From the NCBI RefSeq assembly GCF_000315485.1, contig NZ_JH992941.1:620001-684000 (forward strand): a DNA stretch of 64,000 bases, given 5' to 3'. The stretch is from Bacteroides oleiciplenus YIT 12058. GTDB lineage: Bacteria > Bacteroidota > Bacteroidia > Bacteroidales > Bacteroidaceae. The notes below the pieces were generated by a model. The model saw nothing but the letters and a program-made list of their open reading frames with translations, searched no databases and was not told the origin of the DNA. The position numbers and the translations under genes were made by a program. Positions 1 to 8,239 of this stretch are shown in pieces; position 1 is the stretch's first letter; every line of letters begins with the position of its first letter.

Positions 1-1900
1 CATCGGTGATGCCACCAATGAACCATTCATTTTTATTTTTTGCCTTGCGGGCTACGGTGATGTAGTCTCCCGGTTCAGCTTCCAGATACCAACTGTTATC
101 CCAGTCTACAGCCACATCTTCGATGAAGCGGAAAGCGTCCGGGAAACGGGCATAGTTGGAAGGCAGGTCGGCTACCATCTGGATGGGAGAAGGCATAGTA
201 ACGTAAAGGGCCATCTGCTTTACCAAAGTGGTATGTACCCGTTCATTGGGTTTCTCACCATTATAGTAGGATAATCTTGTCTCAAAGATGCCGGGAGTAT
301 AATCCATCGGGCCACCTTTCAGGCGGGTGAAGGGAAGGATACAAGTATGGTCGGGATCATTTCCACCCATTGTTTCAAACTCTCCGCCCCTTGCCGACTC
401 CTGAGCCAACCAGTTGGGATATGTACGCCCCAGCCCGGTGGGACGCACTGCTTCATGACTGTTAATCATAACTTTATAATCGGCAGCACGGCGGGCTACA
501 TGAATATAATGGTTATTCATCCATTGAGAAGAGTGGTATTCATTGCGGGGAATGATATAACCCACATAACCTGTTTTCACAGCATGATAGCCGTTATCTA
601 CCATAAACTGGAAAGCTTCATCCAACTGGCGTTCATAATCGGCAGCATTGGCAGCAGTTTCATGGTGCATAACCATTTGCACACCTTTCTCTTTGGCATA
701 ACGTTGCAATTCCTTGACGTCAAAGTCAGGATAGGGTTTGGTAAAAAGGAATTGGCGGTCTTTCCGGTAAGACGCCCAGTCTTCCCAGCCTTCATTCCAG
801 CCTTCCACCAGTACGCCGTCGATGCCATGGGCGGAGGCGAAGTCGATGTATTCCTTCACGTGGGCGGTATTGGCGGGATGATGACCATTCGGTTTTAGTT
901 TCTCATAATTGGTGATGCCGGGTTTGGCCTGGTAGAAGTCACTGTAAGCCCAGGTTTTTCCTTCACCTGTGAACATCTCCCACCATACGCCAACGAACTT
1001 CATCGGACGAATCCAGGAGGTATCTTCGTAGCGGCAAGGCTCGTTCAGGTTATAAATCAACTGGGATGCAAGAATATCACGGGCATCATCACTGACGATG
1101 ACTGTACGCCAGGGCGACAGCACAGGCAGTTGAAGATAACCTTTCTTGCCGAGTTTATCGGGAGTCAGATGAGCACTTAACTTATACTGCTTGTCGTCCA
1201 CATTCAGCAGCATACCGGCATAGTCCACTAAGGCGGCTTCATGAATATTCAGATAGATACCGTCTTCGCTTTTCAGCATTAACGGAGTTTGTACAGTCAA
1301 GCCGCCTTCCGCTTTCGACTCGTAAGATTTCTTGGCGATTCTTCTCTCCATATCCGCAGCAATTTCTGATAAGGGGGCTGTGGTGTAGGCAAACTCGTTG
1401 GTATCATAATCGCCTGGAATACAGAAAGCTTTATGATTTCCTGTCAGGTTGAACTCCGTTACTTCGTCCTTTACGGTGAGGTAGTTCATGTGGCGTTGCA
1501 AAGGCAGTTCGTAGCGAAAGCCCAATCCGTCATTGAATAGGCGGAAACGGATGCTCATTGTACGTCCTGTCTCCGGTTGTTCCAGGCTGACGGTCATTTC
1601 ATTATAATGATTCCGCACACGGTTATATTCACCCCAGACGGGAGTCCAATAGTTATCAACGGCATCACGCTCTACATTGGTTTGCTTAAGGCCTCGGGTA
1701 AGGTCGGCTTCTTCTGTGAGAAGGCCTAAACGACCGGATTTCAGTACGGGATTACCTTTATAATCCAAGCGATATGCCGGGATGCCATCTGCCTGTTCCA
1801 TAAACTCCAAGGACAGGTTTCCGTCAGGGGAAGTCAACTTTTGGGCAGAGGCTGACAAGACGATACATAAAAAAAAAGTAGTAAATAATAAATATTTCAT
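1..1900 (-). CDS. susB: GH97 alpha-glucosidase, SusB-like (3' end cut by window edge)
   Basis: Reading leftward from the ATG at 1900, the frame is open to the window edge, giving about 633 residues of a family that is usually near 740, so roughly 100 C-terminal residues lie outside. It starts with a signal peptide (MKYLLFTTFFLC..ASAQ), so the enzyme is periplasmic or outer-membrane facing. Two acidic residues 24 apart, in HEAVRPTG and in RGGEFE, match the spacing of the base and acid of inverting GH97 glucosidases (E508/E532 of SusB). A further Glu is in MHHETA, and the retaining-type Asp is absent (VKTGYVG). Expected role: releases glucose from imported maltooligosaccharides. It is the last visible gene of the sus-like operon, 54 nt after the GH13 gene. 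Confidence 0.9.
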   Translation of the reverse strand, partial: MKYLLFTTFFLCIVLSASAQKLTSPDGNLSLEFMEQADGIPAYRLDYKGNPVLKSGRLGLLTEEADLTRGLKQTNVERDAVDNYWTPVWGEYNRVRNHYNEMTVSLEQPETGRTMSIRFRLFNDGLGFRYELPLQRHMNYLTVKDEVTEFNLTGNHKAFCIPGDYDTNEFAYTTAPLSEIAADMERRIAKKSYESKAEGGLTVQTPLMLKSEDGIYLNIHEAALVDYAGMLLNVDDKQYKLSAHLTPDKLGKKGYLQLPVLSPWRTVIVSDDARDILASQLIYNLNEPCRYEDTSWIRPMKFVGVWWEMFTGEGKTWAYSDFYQAKPGITNYEKLKPNGHHPANTAHVKEYIDFASAHGIDGVLVEGWNEGWEDWASYRKDRQFLFTKPYPDFDVKELQRYAKEKGVQMVMHHETAANAADYERQLDEAFQFMVDNGYHAVKTGYVGYIIPRNEYHSSQWMNNHYIHVARRAADYKVMINSHEAVRPTGLGRTYPNWLAQESARGGEFETMGGNDPDHTCILPFTRLKGGPMDYTPGIFETRLSYYNGEKPNERVHTTLVKQMALYVTMPSPIQMVADLPSNYARFPDAFRFIEDVAVDWDNSWYLEAEPGDYITVARKAKNKNEWFIGGITD

Positions 1901-1954
1901 GACTGATCTGTTTTTGGGGCCTGACAAATTATCATTCATCTGTGCCATTAATCA

Positions 1955-3280
1955 TTAGAATTTAAAGATTCGATACTGATAAGCCGGCAGATTCAGTTCT
2001 GTTTCCAGCTTCTGCTCGCTTCCACTGTATAAATCCTTACTTACGTGCCCGCTCCACTCTTGCGGCAGCGCCACACTAACTTCACGATTGCGCACATTCA
2101 CAGCAACCAGCACACGGCCCTTGCCATCCTGTTTCTCAAACAACAGCACATCTGCATTCGCGAAGGGCTTCATTTCCCCCTTCCGGATAGCCGGATATTC
2201 ATTGTAAAGAGCCATCAGACGCTGATACTCCTGATACAAATCGCCGTTAGCCGTCCAGTCTACCGGAACATAGGTAAAGAAATTGATAGCTTCGGGATAA
2301 CCCACCTCCTGAGAGCCATAAATCAGTGCTCCGCCATGCAGATAAGTAGTCAACACAAAGGCTGCCATAGAACCACGCGCATCTTCGAACTCTTTGACAG
2401 GAGACATCTTTGCCGCCTCATCGTGATTGGTCGTAAAGCGCAGTTTCACTTTCCCCACAGGAATAGTGTCGTATTCGGCTTTGTCCGTGTGGAACAGTGC
2501 TGTAGCCGGAGCTTCTTTCACCAATACATCGCGAAGGGTTTCCAGGAAGTCCCAAGAGTAATTCATATCGAAACCGGCATCGAAATGGTCGCGTCTTTTC
2601 CCTTCCGCCAGCATCAGCAACGGATGTTCGGGGATGGCACGCAGGGAGTCGAGCGCTTGTTTCCAGAAATCGAAGGGAACAAAATCTGCCGCATCACAAC
2701 GGAAACCATCAATACCGATTTCGGTCACCCAGAACTTCATAGCATCAATCATGGCAAGGCGCATCTCCTGATTATCAAAATCCAGGTCGGCTACATCATT
2801 CCAGCCTGTTCCGGCAGGGGAGATTATATTCCCGGCCGCATCCTGCGTGTACCATGCTTTATTGGCAATCCAGGCATTGTCCCAGGAAGTGTGATTGGCC
2901 ACCCAGTCGATAATGACGCTCATCCCTTTTTGATGGCAGGCACCGACCAATCCTTTAAATTCATCCAACGTACCGAATTCCGGATTCACAGACTTGTAAT
3001 CTTTCACACAATAGGGAGAATTCACAGACTTCTCCTGTCCCACTTCATTGAGTGGCATAAACCACACAACGTTTATTCCCAATGCCTGAATGGAGTCCAG
3101 ACGACTTTCCACCGCCCGGAGCGATTTCTCGGGTGCAAACACGCGCAGATTGACCTGGTACATCACGACATCTTCCACAGCAGGCAATGCTGCCGGCTTT
3201 TTCGCCGTTCCATTCTGCTTGTTGCCCGCACAGGCAACCAACAGGCACAACAGGCTTATGATACATACATATTTCTTCAT
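1955..3280 (-). CDS. GH13 alpha-amylase-family lipoprotein (downstream copy)
   Basis: 441 residues. The signal peptide ends in a lipobox with Cys17 (LVAC), so it is a lipoprotein, probably at the cell surface. The GH13 (beta/alpha)8 signatures are complete: region I DWVANH (125-130), nucleophile D196 in GFRCDAADF, acid/base E226 in LLMLAEG, and transition-state D287 in TTNHDE. The protein is much shorter than SusG (about 690 residues) and has no room for an inserted CBM. It starts 1 nt after the stop of a similar GH13 gene, so the two are a tandem duplication and probably translationally coupled. Likely role: hydrolysis of alpha-1,4-glucan or maltooligosaccharides. Whether it is endo- or exo-acting cannot be told. 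Confidence 0.9.
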   Translation of the reverse strand: MKKYVCIISLLCLLVACAGNKQNGTAKKPAALPAVEDVVMYQVNLRVFAPEKSLRAVESRLDSIQALGINVVWFMPLNEVGQEKSVNSPYCVKDYKSVNPEFGTLDEFKGLVGACHQKGMSVIIDWVANHTSWDNAWIANKAWYTQDAAGNIISPAGTGWNDVADLDFDNQEMRLAMIDAMKFWVTEIGIDGFRCDAADFVPFDFWKQALDSLRAIPEHPLLMLAEGKRRDHFDAGFDMNYSWDFLETLRDVLVKEAPATALFHTDKAEYDTIPVGKVKLRFTTNHDEAAKMSPVKEFEDARGSMAAFVLTTYLHGGALIYGSQEVGYPEAINFFTYVPVDWTANGDLYQEYQRLMALYNEYPAIRKGEMKPFANADVLLFEKQDGKGRVLVAVNVRNREVSVALPQEWSGHVSKDLYSGSEQKLETELNLPAYQYRIFKF

Positions 3281-3281
3281 A

Positions 3282-4628
3282 TTATCCTTCTATTTTCCAG
3301 ATGTAATATTGATAAGGTTCCAATGTAAATGTTCTCGGCAATACAGTGCTTTCACCGGTCCAAAGGTTCTTCACACTATCCCCTACCCGTTCCATAGGCA
3401 GATTCATCTGTTCTTGGTTGCCACTGGTGTTTATCAGTACCAGTATCTTTTCAGAAGCAGAAGTACGATAGGAACATACAGCCTTGCCCGTCTGATAAAG
3501 TTTGATTTCTCCCTGCTGCAAGGCCGGAGAATTACGGTACAGTTGCATCAGTTTTACATAATTTGCCTGATAATCAGCATTTGCATTCCAGTCCATCGGT
3601 TGATGGCCAAAGAAAGAAAGGGCTTTATCATAAGCAATCTCCTGCGAACTGTATATCATGGGGCAACCACCCATCGAGATGGAAGCTATAAAAGCGGAAA
3701 AAGCACCTTCCTTGGTCTGATAGGCCTGTACGGGTGATTTCTCAGAAGCCATATCGTGGTTGGTGGAATAGCGCATGCGCAACCGGGTATCCGTCACTGA
3801 AGCGAATTCACTGCGATGTGTCTCGTACAGATTGGCAACAGAAGCACTTCCAGCATACACATCCTGTAGTTTATAGGCAAAGCTCCAGGCATACAGCATA
3901 TCAAAGCCTGCGTCATAAAGTGCTGTTTGTGAACCTTCAGCAAGCATCAGCAAGGTACTTTTTGCTGAACGGAGCTTCGTAATGGTTTCTTTCCAGAAAT
4001 CATTGGGGACCCCTTCGGCATGGTCGCAACGGAATCCGTCGATGTCAGCCTCCGCCAGCCAATAAAGCATGGCTTCCTGCATGGCAGTACGCATCTGGGC
4101 ATTGTCGTAGTTCAAATCGGCTACATCATCCCATCCCATTCCGGGAGGGGAGATGATATTGCCGTTGGCATCTTGCGTATACCAGTCCTTGTGTTCCGTG
4201 GTCCAGGCATGGTCCCAGGCAGTATGATTGGCTACCCAGTCCAGAATAACCAACATACCTTCGCTGTGGGCTTTGCTTACCAGAGCTTTCAGATCTGCCA
4301 ATGTACCGTAAGCAGGGTTGATTCCACGGTAATCTTTTACGCAATAAGGTGATCCTACTGAATTCTTTTCACCTTGCTGAAAAATGGGCATCAACCAAAG
4401 GACATTTGTCTCCAACTTCTTGATGCGGGACAACTGGGACGTCAAAGCATTCAACGCCTGCGTTTCACCGAACAATGCCGGATTGGCTTCATAAATCACC
4501 ATACCGTCCGTAGTTTCGTCGCCTCCGGGAGGCGGAATATCGGGCTCATCATCTGAGCTACTGCATCCTGCAAGGCACAATAGCAACAGACCGGAGCACA
4601 AAATCTTTAGCATATTTTTCATTCTCAT
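3282..4628 (-). CDS. GH13 alpha-amylase-family lipoprotein (upstream copy)
   Basis: 448 residues, lipoprotein signal with Cys22 (CLAGC) followed by a Ser/Asp/Pro-rich linker (22-40). Catalytic signatures: DWVANH (130-135), nucleophile D202 in GFRCDHAEG, acid/base E231 in LLMLAEG, D292 in STNHDM. It is collinear with the next gene along its whole length (shared SPYCVKDY, WYTQDA.GNIISP.G.GW, NHD), so they are paralogues that may have diverged in product length or linkage. Start codons at 4628, 4622 and 4613 are all possible; only the signal peptide N-region changes. It lies 72 nt after the starch-binding lipoprotein gene in the sus-like operon. Confidence 0.9.
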   Translation of the reverse strand: MRMKNMLKILCSGLLLLCLAGCSSSDDEPDIPPPGGDETTDGMVIYEANPALFGETQALNALTSQLSRIKKLETNVLWLMPIFQQGEKNSVGSPYCVKDYRGINPAYGTLADLKALVSKAHSEGMLVILDWVANHTAWDHAWTTEHKDWYTQDANGNIISPPGMGWDDVADLNYDNAQMRTAMQEAMLYWLAEADIDGFRCDHAEGVPNDFWKETITKLRSAKSTLLMLAEGSQTALYDAGFDMLYAWSFAYKLQDVYAGSASVANLYETHRSEFASVTDTRLRMRYSTNHDMASEKSPVQAYQTKEGAFSAFIASISMGGCPMIYSSQEIAYDKALSFFGHQPMDWNANADYQANYVKLMQLYRNSPALQQGEIKLYQTGKAVCSYRTSASEKILVLINTSGNQEQMNLPMERVGDSVKNLWTGESTVLPRTFTLEPYQYYIWKIEG

Positions 4629-4700
4629 ACTTATTCTTTTTGTTATTATAAATACTCTTTCTATAATTAATTTATAAAGAATTTAGCGGTGATATACAAA

Positions 4701-6389
4701 TCACTGAGGCTTAGGCAGCACTTCACAAGAAGTACCGGTAATGGAGAGATACAGATCACCTATCAAAGACACATACGGCCCGTCGAACTGAACACCTCCA
4801 TTGTTATTATTAAAAATCAGATTGACATTCTTCCCAAAGCTTGCCGACAGGTCAAAGTACTTATAAACCATACCACCGATTTCTTTCGTACCTGTGGGTT
4901 GCATACCCGGCCAACCGCCGCATGCTTCAACATCACCCCAAGAATAAATAGCCAGTCCATCCCAGCCGGAATTATCCTGCACATAAACCGTACAGCCGTT
5001 GATTTCCTCACAACTACCATCCGTAATACGGAAATAAAAATCGCGGTTGATGGATTCGATATATGGACCGTCAAATTGCTTGTTGTCACCACCGTTGTTA
5101 TTGTTAAATATCAAATTGACAGATTTATTCGTAGCAGCCGGAGACAAATGGAAGCACTTGTATGCCATACCGTTGATTTCTTTCGCCTCGTACTCCTTAA
5201 TACCAGGCCAGCCACCACCTAATTCTACTCCGCCATAACCATACAGTGCCAGTCCACTCCAACCAGTGTTGTCCTCCACATAGATAGAGTAACTCGTGCC
5301 GTGTGTTTCAGGATCTATCTCCTTGCATTCGTCAGGCGTAATGCTAAAATAGAAGTCGCGGCTGAAAGCAATGGACTTAACATAGAATTGCTTGATACCC
5401 GGATCATCACCTTGCATATTATTGTTGAATACCAGATTGATACTTTGATTCATCAACTCTATATCTGTTTCGAAATACTTATAAGTAACGCCATTGATTT
5501 CCTTTGTTCCGGCAGGTTGAAGTCCCGGCCAGTCTTCATTATTATCACCTGCCCCGGAAATATAAAGCGCCAGGTCGCCCCAACCGGACTGGTCGTCCAC
5601 ATAGATACAGTAGCTTGCCTCCGGATCAATCTCCTCAAAACCCTTATCAGTAATGCGGAAATAAAAGTCCTTATTGAGTGTCACTACAGGACCGTTGAAT
5701 TGCGCTCCTCCGTCACCATTATTGAAAATCAGGTTCAGCCCCTCGAAACCATCCAGGGATTTGCCCATATCAAAATACTTATAAGTAACACCATTGATTA
5801 CTTCCGTACCCTTCACCTTAAAACCGGGCCATGCATCCGTCACTGGCGCATCATTTGCCCAGCCATACAAATAGAGATTATCCCAACCGGATTTATCCTG
5901 CACGTAAACCACGAAACCGTCATGTCCTTCTTCTTCCGTATCAAAGTAAGCTTTCCAACGATCCACCCATACATTCGTACGGGTTCCTACTGAAACATCC
6001 AGTGTGTGCACCACAGCTTCATTCTTCACAGAACGCTCTTCCCCCTTCGCAGCCGATACAAAATAGAAGCCGTCGGCCAGCGTCTTTCCGTTCTTGAAAG
6101 TGGAAGGTATCAGATAGATACCCCACTTGGAATCACTGTCGGTTGCCTTCTCCAATTGCCATTCCAGATTGCCAACAGCCACTTCGGCTCCTCCGTTGAA
6201 GTCGCCCACAATGTAATATTCATCATCGGCGGCACTGCCTTTCGGCATGATGACTTCCAGCAATATGGCATTCGCCTTGATTTCGAACTGAGGCAGTTCG
6301 TCGTCAAACGTAATCATGTCATTATCGTCACATCCGTTGAGCAATGCAAGCAACGGCAGCATAAATAACCAATATATTATCTTTTTCAT
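4701..6389 (-). CDS. SusE-position surface lipoprotein with four CBM26-like starch-binding modules
   Basis: 562 residues. The lipobox is LLNGC with Cys20. Residues 35-150 form a SusE/SusF-like N-terminal domain (DEYYIVGDFNGG). Then four tandem modules follow at about 159-254, 260-358, 366-463 and 466-556. Each has the same signature: YVxDxSGWxxLxLY, a WPG turn, KEINGVTYKYF, NLIFNN, and a closing DFYFRIT strand. The WPG/aromatic pattern resembles CBM25/26 starch-binding domains (family recall, not a search). Canonical SusE and SusF are built from different CBM domains, so this is an unusual design for the position. Likely role: surface capture of starch next to SusCD. It is 18 nt after susD. 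Confidence 0.85.
   Translation of the reverse strand: MKKIIYWLFMLPLLALLNGCDDNDMITFDDELPQFEIKANAILLEVIMPKGSAADDEYYIVGDFNGGAEVAVGNLEWQLEKATDSDSKWGIYLIPSTFKNGKTLADGFYFVSAAKGEERSVKNEAVVHTLDVSVGTRTNVWVDRWKAYFDTEEEGHDGFVVYVQDKSGWDNLYLYGWANDAPVTDAWPGFKVKGTEVINGVTYKYFDMGKSLDGFEGLNLIFNNGDGGAQFNGPVVTLNKDFYFRITDKGFEEIDPEASYCIYVDDQSGWGDLALYISGAGDNNEDWPGLQPAGTKEINGVTYKYFETDIELMNQSINLVFNNNMQGDDPGIKQFYVKSIAFSRDFYFSITPDECKEIDPETHGTSYSIYVEDNTGWSGLALYGYGGVELGGGWPGIKEYEAKEINGMAYKCFHLSPAATNKSVNLIFNNNNGGDNKQFDGPYIESINRDFYFRITDGSCEEINGCTVYVQDNSGWDGLAIYSWGDVEACGGWPGMQPTGTKEIGGMVYKYFDLSASFGKNVNLIFNNNNGGVQFDGPYVSLIGDLYLSITGTSCEVLPKPQ
4722..5915 (-). repeat. Four tandem protein-level repeats (about 95 residues each)
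   Basis: Four consecutive copies of one starch-binding module inside the SusE-position lipoprotein. Conserved across copies: SGW near the start, WPG in the middle, NLIFNN(N) and FYFRIT/FYFSIT/LYLSIT at the end. The NNNNGG-coding stretches are also alike at DNA level, so unequal recombination could change copy number. Confidence 0.85.
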
Positions 6390-6392
6390 GAA

Positions 6393-6404
6393 TTTTCTGT
6401 ATTA
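6393..6404 (-). promoter_or_regulatory. Repeated A-rich initiation region before the SusE-like gene
   Basis: Same 12 bases (TAATACAGAAAA in the coding sense) as before susD at 8210-8221, placed 3 nt before the ATG at 6389. The match suggests shared translation control of the two surface glycan-binding proteins. Confidence 0.4.
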
Positions 6405-6407
6405 GAG

Positions 6408-8204
6408 TTATTTATAATTCGGATTCTGTATCAGTCCCTGGTTTACCTGCAGCGCGGACGCGGGCAATGGATACCACTCATATTTACGGTCGCGTTTGGC
6501 CGGATAAAGTCCTCCATCGTCCGAAGCACGCCCGAAGAACCACCACTGCCCTTGTGTGAATTTGTCGAAGCGGCGCAAGTCTGTGCGGCGACGGCGACCT
6601 TCATTCAGGAATTCAACGCCCCACTGGCTCAGCATCCAGTCCATATCAAATGCGGTGAAACCACGTCCCGGTCTGTCCTTCACGTCCGCCCAATCACCGG
6701 CAGTAAAATAGCGCTGGCGCACTGCATTCACCAAATCTTTGGCTTTGTCAGCTTGTCCGGCACGCATTTCACATTCTGCCAGCATATAATAAACTTCGCT
6801 CAGCCGGAACTCCACCTCGTCGATATTCTGAAAGTCGATGCCTGCGGAAGTAGGATATACCGGATACTTCACAAGACGGAGACCGGAGTTCGTTTCACCC
6901 CAACGCGGCGACATGACAGTTTCCAGATTACGGCCCAGATTCATAAATGTACCCACTTGGTCTACGTAAGCCAAGTCTTGTCCGTCACGGTCAGCATCTG
7001 CTTTCAGAGCTTCGCCCTTACCATAATTAGCCTTCACGGTACCTTTCAGGAAAATACCACTATAACCATTCTTCTTATCATAAGTGTAATTCTTCTTGCG
7101 GATGTCACGGTCGTCGAAACGTTCGTACACTGCACCCAGTTTATCACTGTAAGGCGCATCGAGGAAACAAGTAGCGCCCTGAGTACCTCCCAGCTCATTC
7201 ACCGTACCCTGATTGTCATACGAAGGTACCAGACAAGTACAGTTCCAACCGCTTTGGCTATAAGTACCCCCGAAATAATCCCAGATGTTATAAGGATAGA
7301 AAGTCATGCGCATCCAGCCCATATTCAGCTTGCCGTCTTCGCAGGCAAAGGCCATGATGACTTCGGGGCATTCGGTGTTATTGATAGAGTAAATGTCACG
7401 ATAGTCCTTCGCCAACTCATACTTTCCATATTCACCGCTGATAATCTTGCGGCATAATTCTGCACATTCGCTATAATGGTTTTCCTTGATAAAGACTTCC
7501 GCATTCAACAGCAGGCGGGCTTTAATCATACGGTTCACCGCTTTGTTCATACGGTTCACCTGGTTCTCTGCCATTCCCTCGTAACAAGCATCCAGTTCGG
7601 TAGCAATGAAGTTGTATATCTTCTTGCTACTGACGTCGAAGTCCGGGTCGGCAGTAGGCGGCAGGTCACCGTCCACGGTAGCCGGTTCGATGTTCAACGG
7701 GAGGGCACCGCCCCAGATTTCGAAGATATTATAATAGGCCCATGCACGGAGTGTACGCACTTCACCTTCATAAGCTTTCATACTTTCTTCAGTCATTTTC
7801 AGATCGGCAGGAGCCAGTTCTCCCAAGTCGGCCAACAACGTGTTGCAAAGCCCGATAGTCGTCCATGCTTTTTCCCACGCGGAACGGATAATCTTGGCAT
7901 CGGGCGTCCAGTTCTGAATAGAGAAGACGAACTTCTCACCTTCATCATATCCCCATTGACCGCCATTCCATACACGCCAGGTCACTTGGTCGGCAGGAAA
8001 TTCCTGCAAGTACCAGAAATATTCGGCATAGCTGGTAGCTCCCGTAGAATAAATAGTCGCTACCGCACTCTTTACACTATTCTCGTCCTGATAGTAGACG
8101 CCGGAGTCTACCCGGTCGAACACTTCTTCCGTAAGGTCGAAGCAACCGCTTAATGAACAACCCAGAATGATTGCCAACAGACATTTATATTTCAGATATT
8201 TCAT
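6408..8204 (-). CDS. susD: SusD-like outer-membrane starch-binding lipoprotein
   Basis: 598 residues. Lipoprotein signal MKYLKYKCLL..LSGC with Cys21, then the SusD/RagB N-terminal region (FDLTEEVFD, YYNIFEIWGGALPL), helical TPR-like repeats, and a typical C-terminus (FRLSEVYYMLAECEMRAG, then LNEGRRRRTDLRRF, then YPLPASALQVNQGLIQNPNY). It forms the lid of the SusC channel and holds oligosaccharide at the cell surface. It lies 35 nt after susC in the usual C-D order. Assignment to starch comes from the amylases and susR next door, not from susD itself. Confidence 0.95.
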   Translation of the reverse strand: MKYLKYKCLLAIILGCSLSGCFDLTEEVFDRVDSGVYYQDENSVKSAVATIYSTGATSYAEYFWYLQEFPADQVTWRVWNGGQWGYDEGEKFVFSIQNWTPDAKIIRSAWEKAWTTIGLCNTLLADLGELAPADLKMTEESMKAYEGEVRTLRAWAYYNIFEIWGGALPLNIEPATVDGDLPPTADPDFDVSSKKIYNFIATELDACYEGMAENQVNRMNKAVNRMIKARLLLNAEVFIKENHYSECAELCRKIISGEYGKYELAKDYRDIYSINNTECPEVIMAFACEDGKLNMGWMRMTFYPYNIWDYFGGTYSQSGWNCTCLVPSYDNQGTVNELGGTQGATCFLDAPYSDKLGAVYERFDDRDIRKKNYTYDKKNGYSGIFLKGTVKANYGKGEALKADADRDGQDLAYVDQVGTFMNLGRNLETVMSPRWGETNSGLRLVKYPVYPTSAGIDFQNIDEVEFRLSEVYYMLAECEMRAGQADKAKDLVNAVRQRYFTAGDWADVKDRPGRGFTAFDMDWMLSQWGVEFLNEGRRRRTDLRRFDKFTQGQWWFFGRASDDGGLYPAKRDRKYEWYPLPASALQVNQGLIQNPNYK

Positions 8205-8209
8205 AATTC

Positions 8210-8221
8210 TTTTCTGTATTA
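8210..8221 (-). promoter_or_regulatory. Repeated A-rich initiation region before susD
   Basis: In the coding sense the susD leader reads TAATACAGAAAA a few bases before the ATG. The same 12 bases precede the next gene at 6393-6404. There is no Shine-Dalgarno; A-rich leaders are usual for strong initiation in Bacteroides. Confidence 0.4.
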
Positions 8222-8239
8222 ATGATTAAACGATAGCCT

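Noticed and set aside
2045..3328. 427-codon plus-strand open frame opposite the GH13 gene
   Set aside because: It mirrors a gene with complete catalytic motifs, has no recognisable domain or promoter, and reads as a low-complexity antisense shadow.
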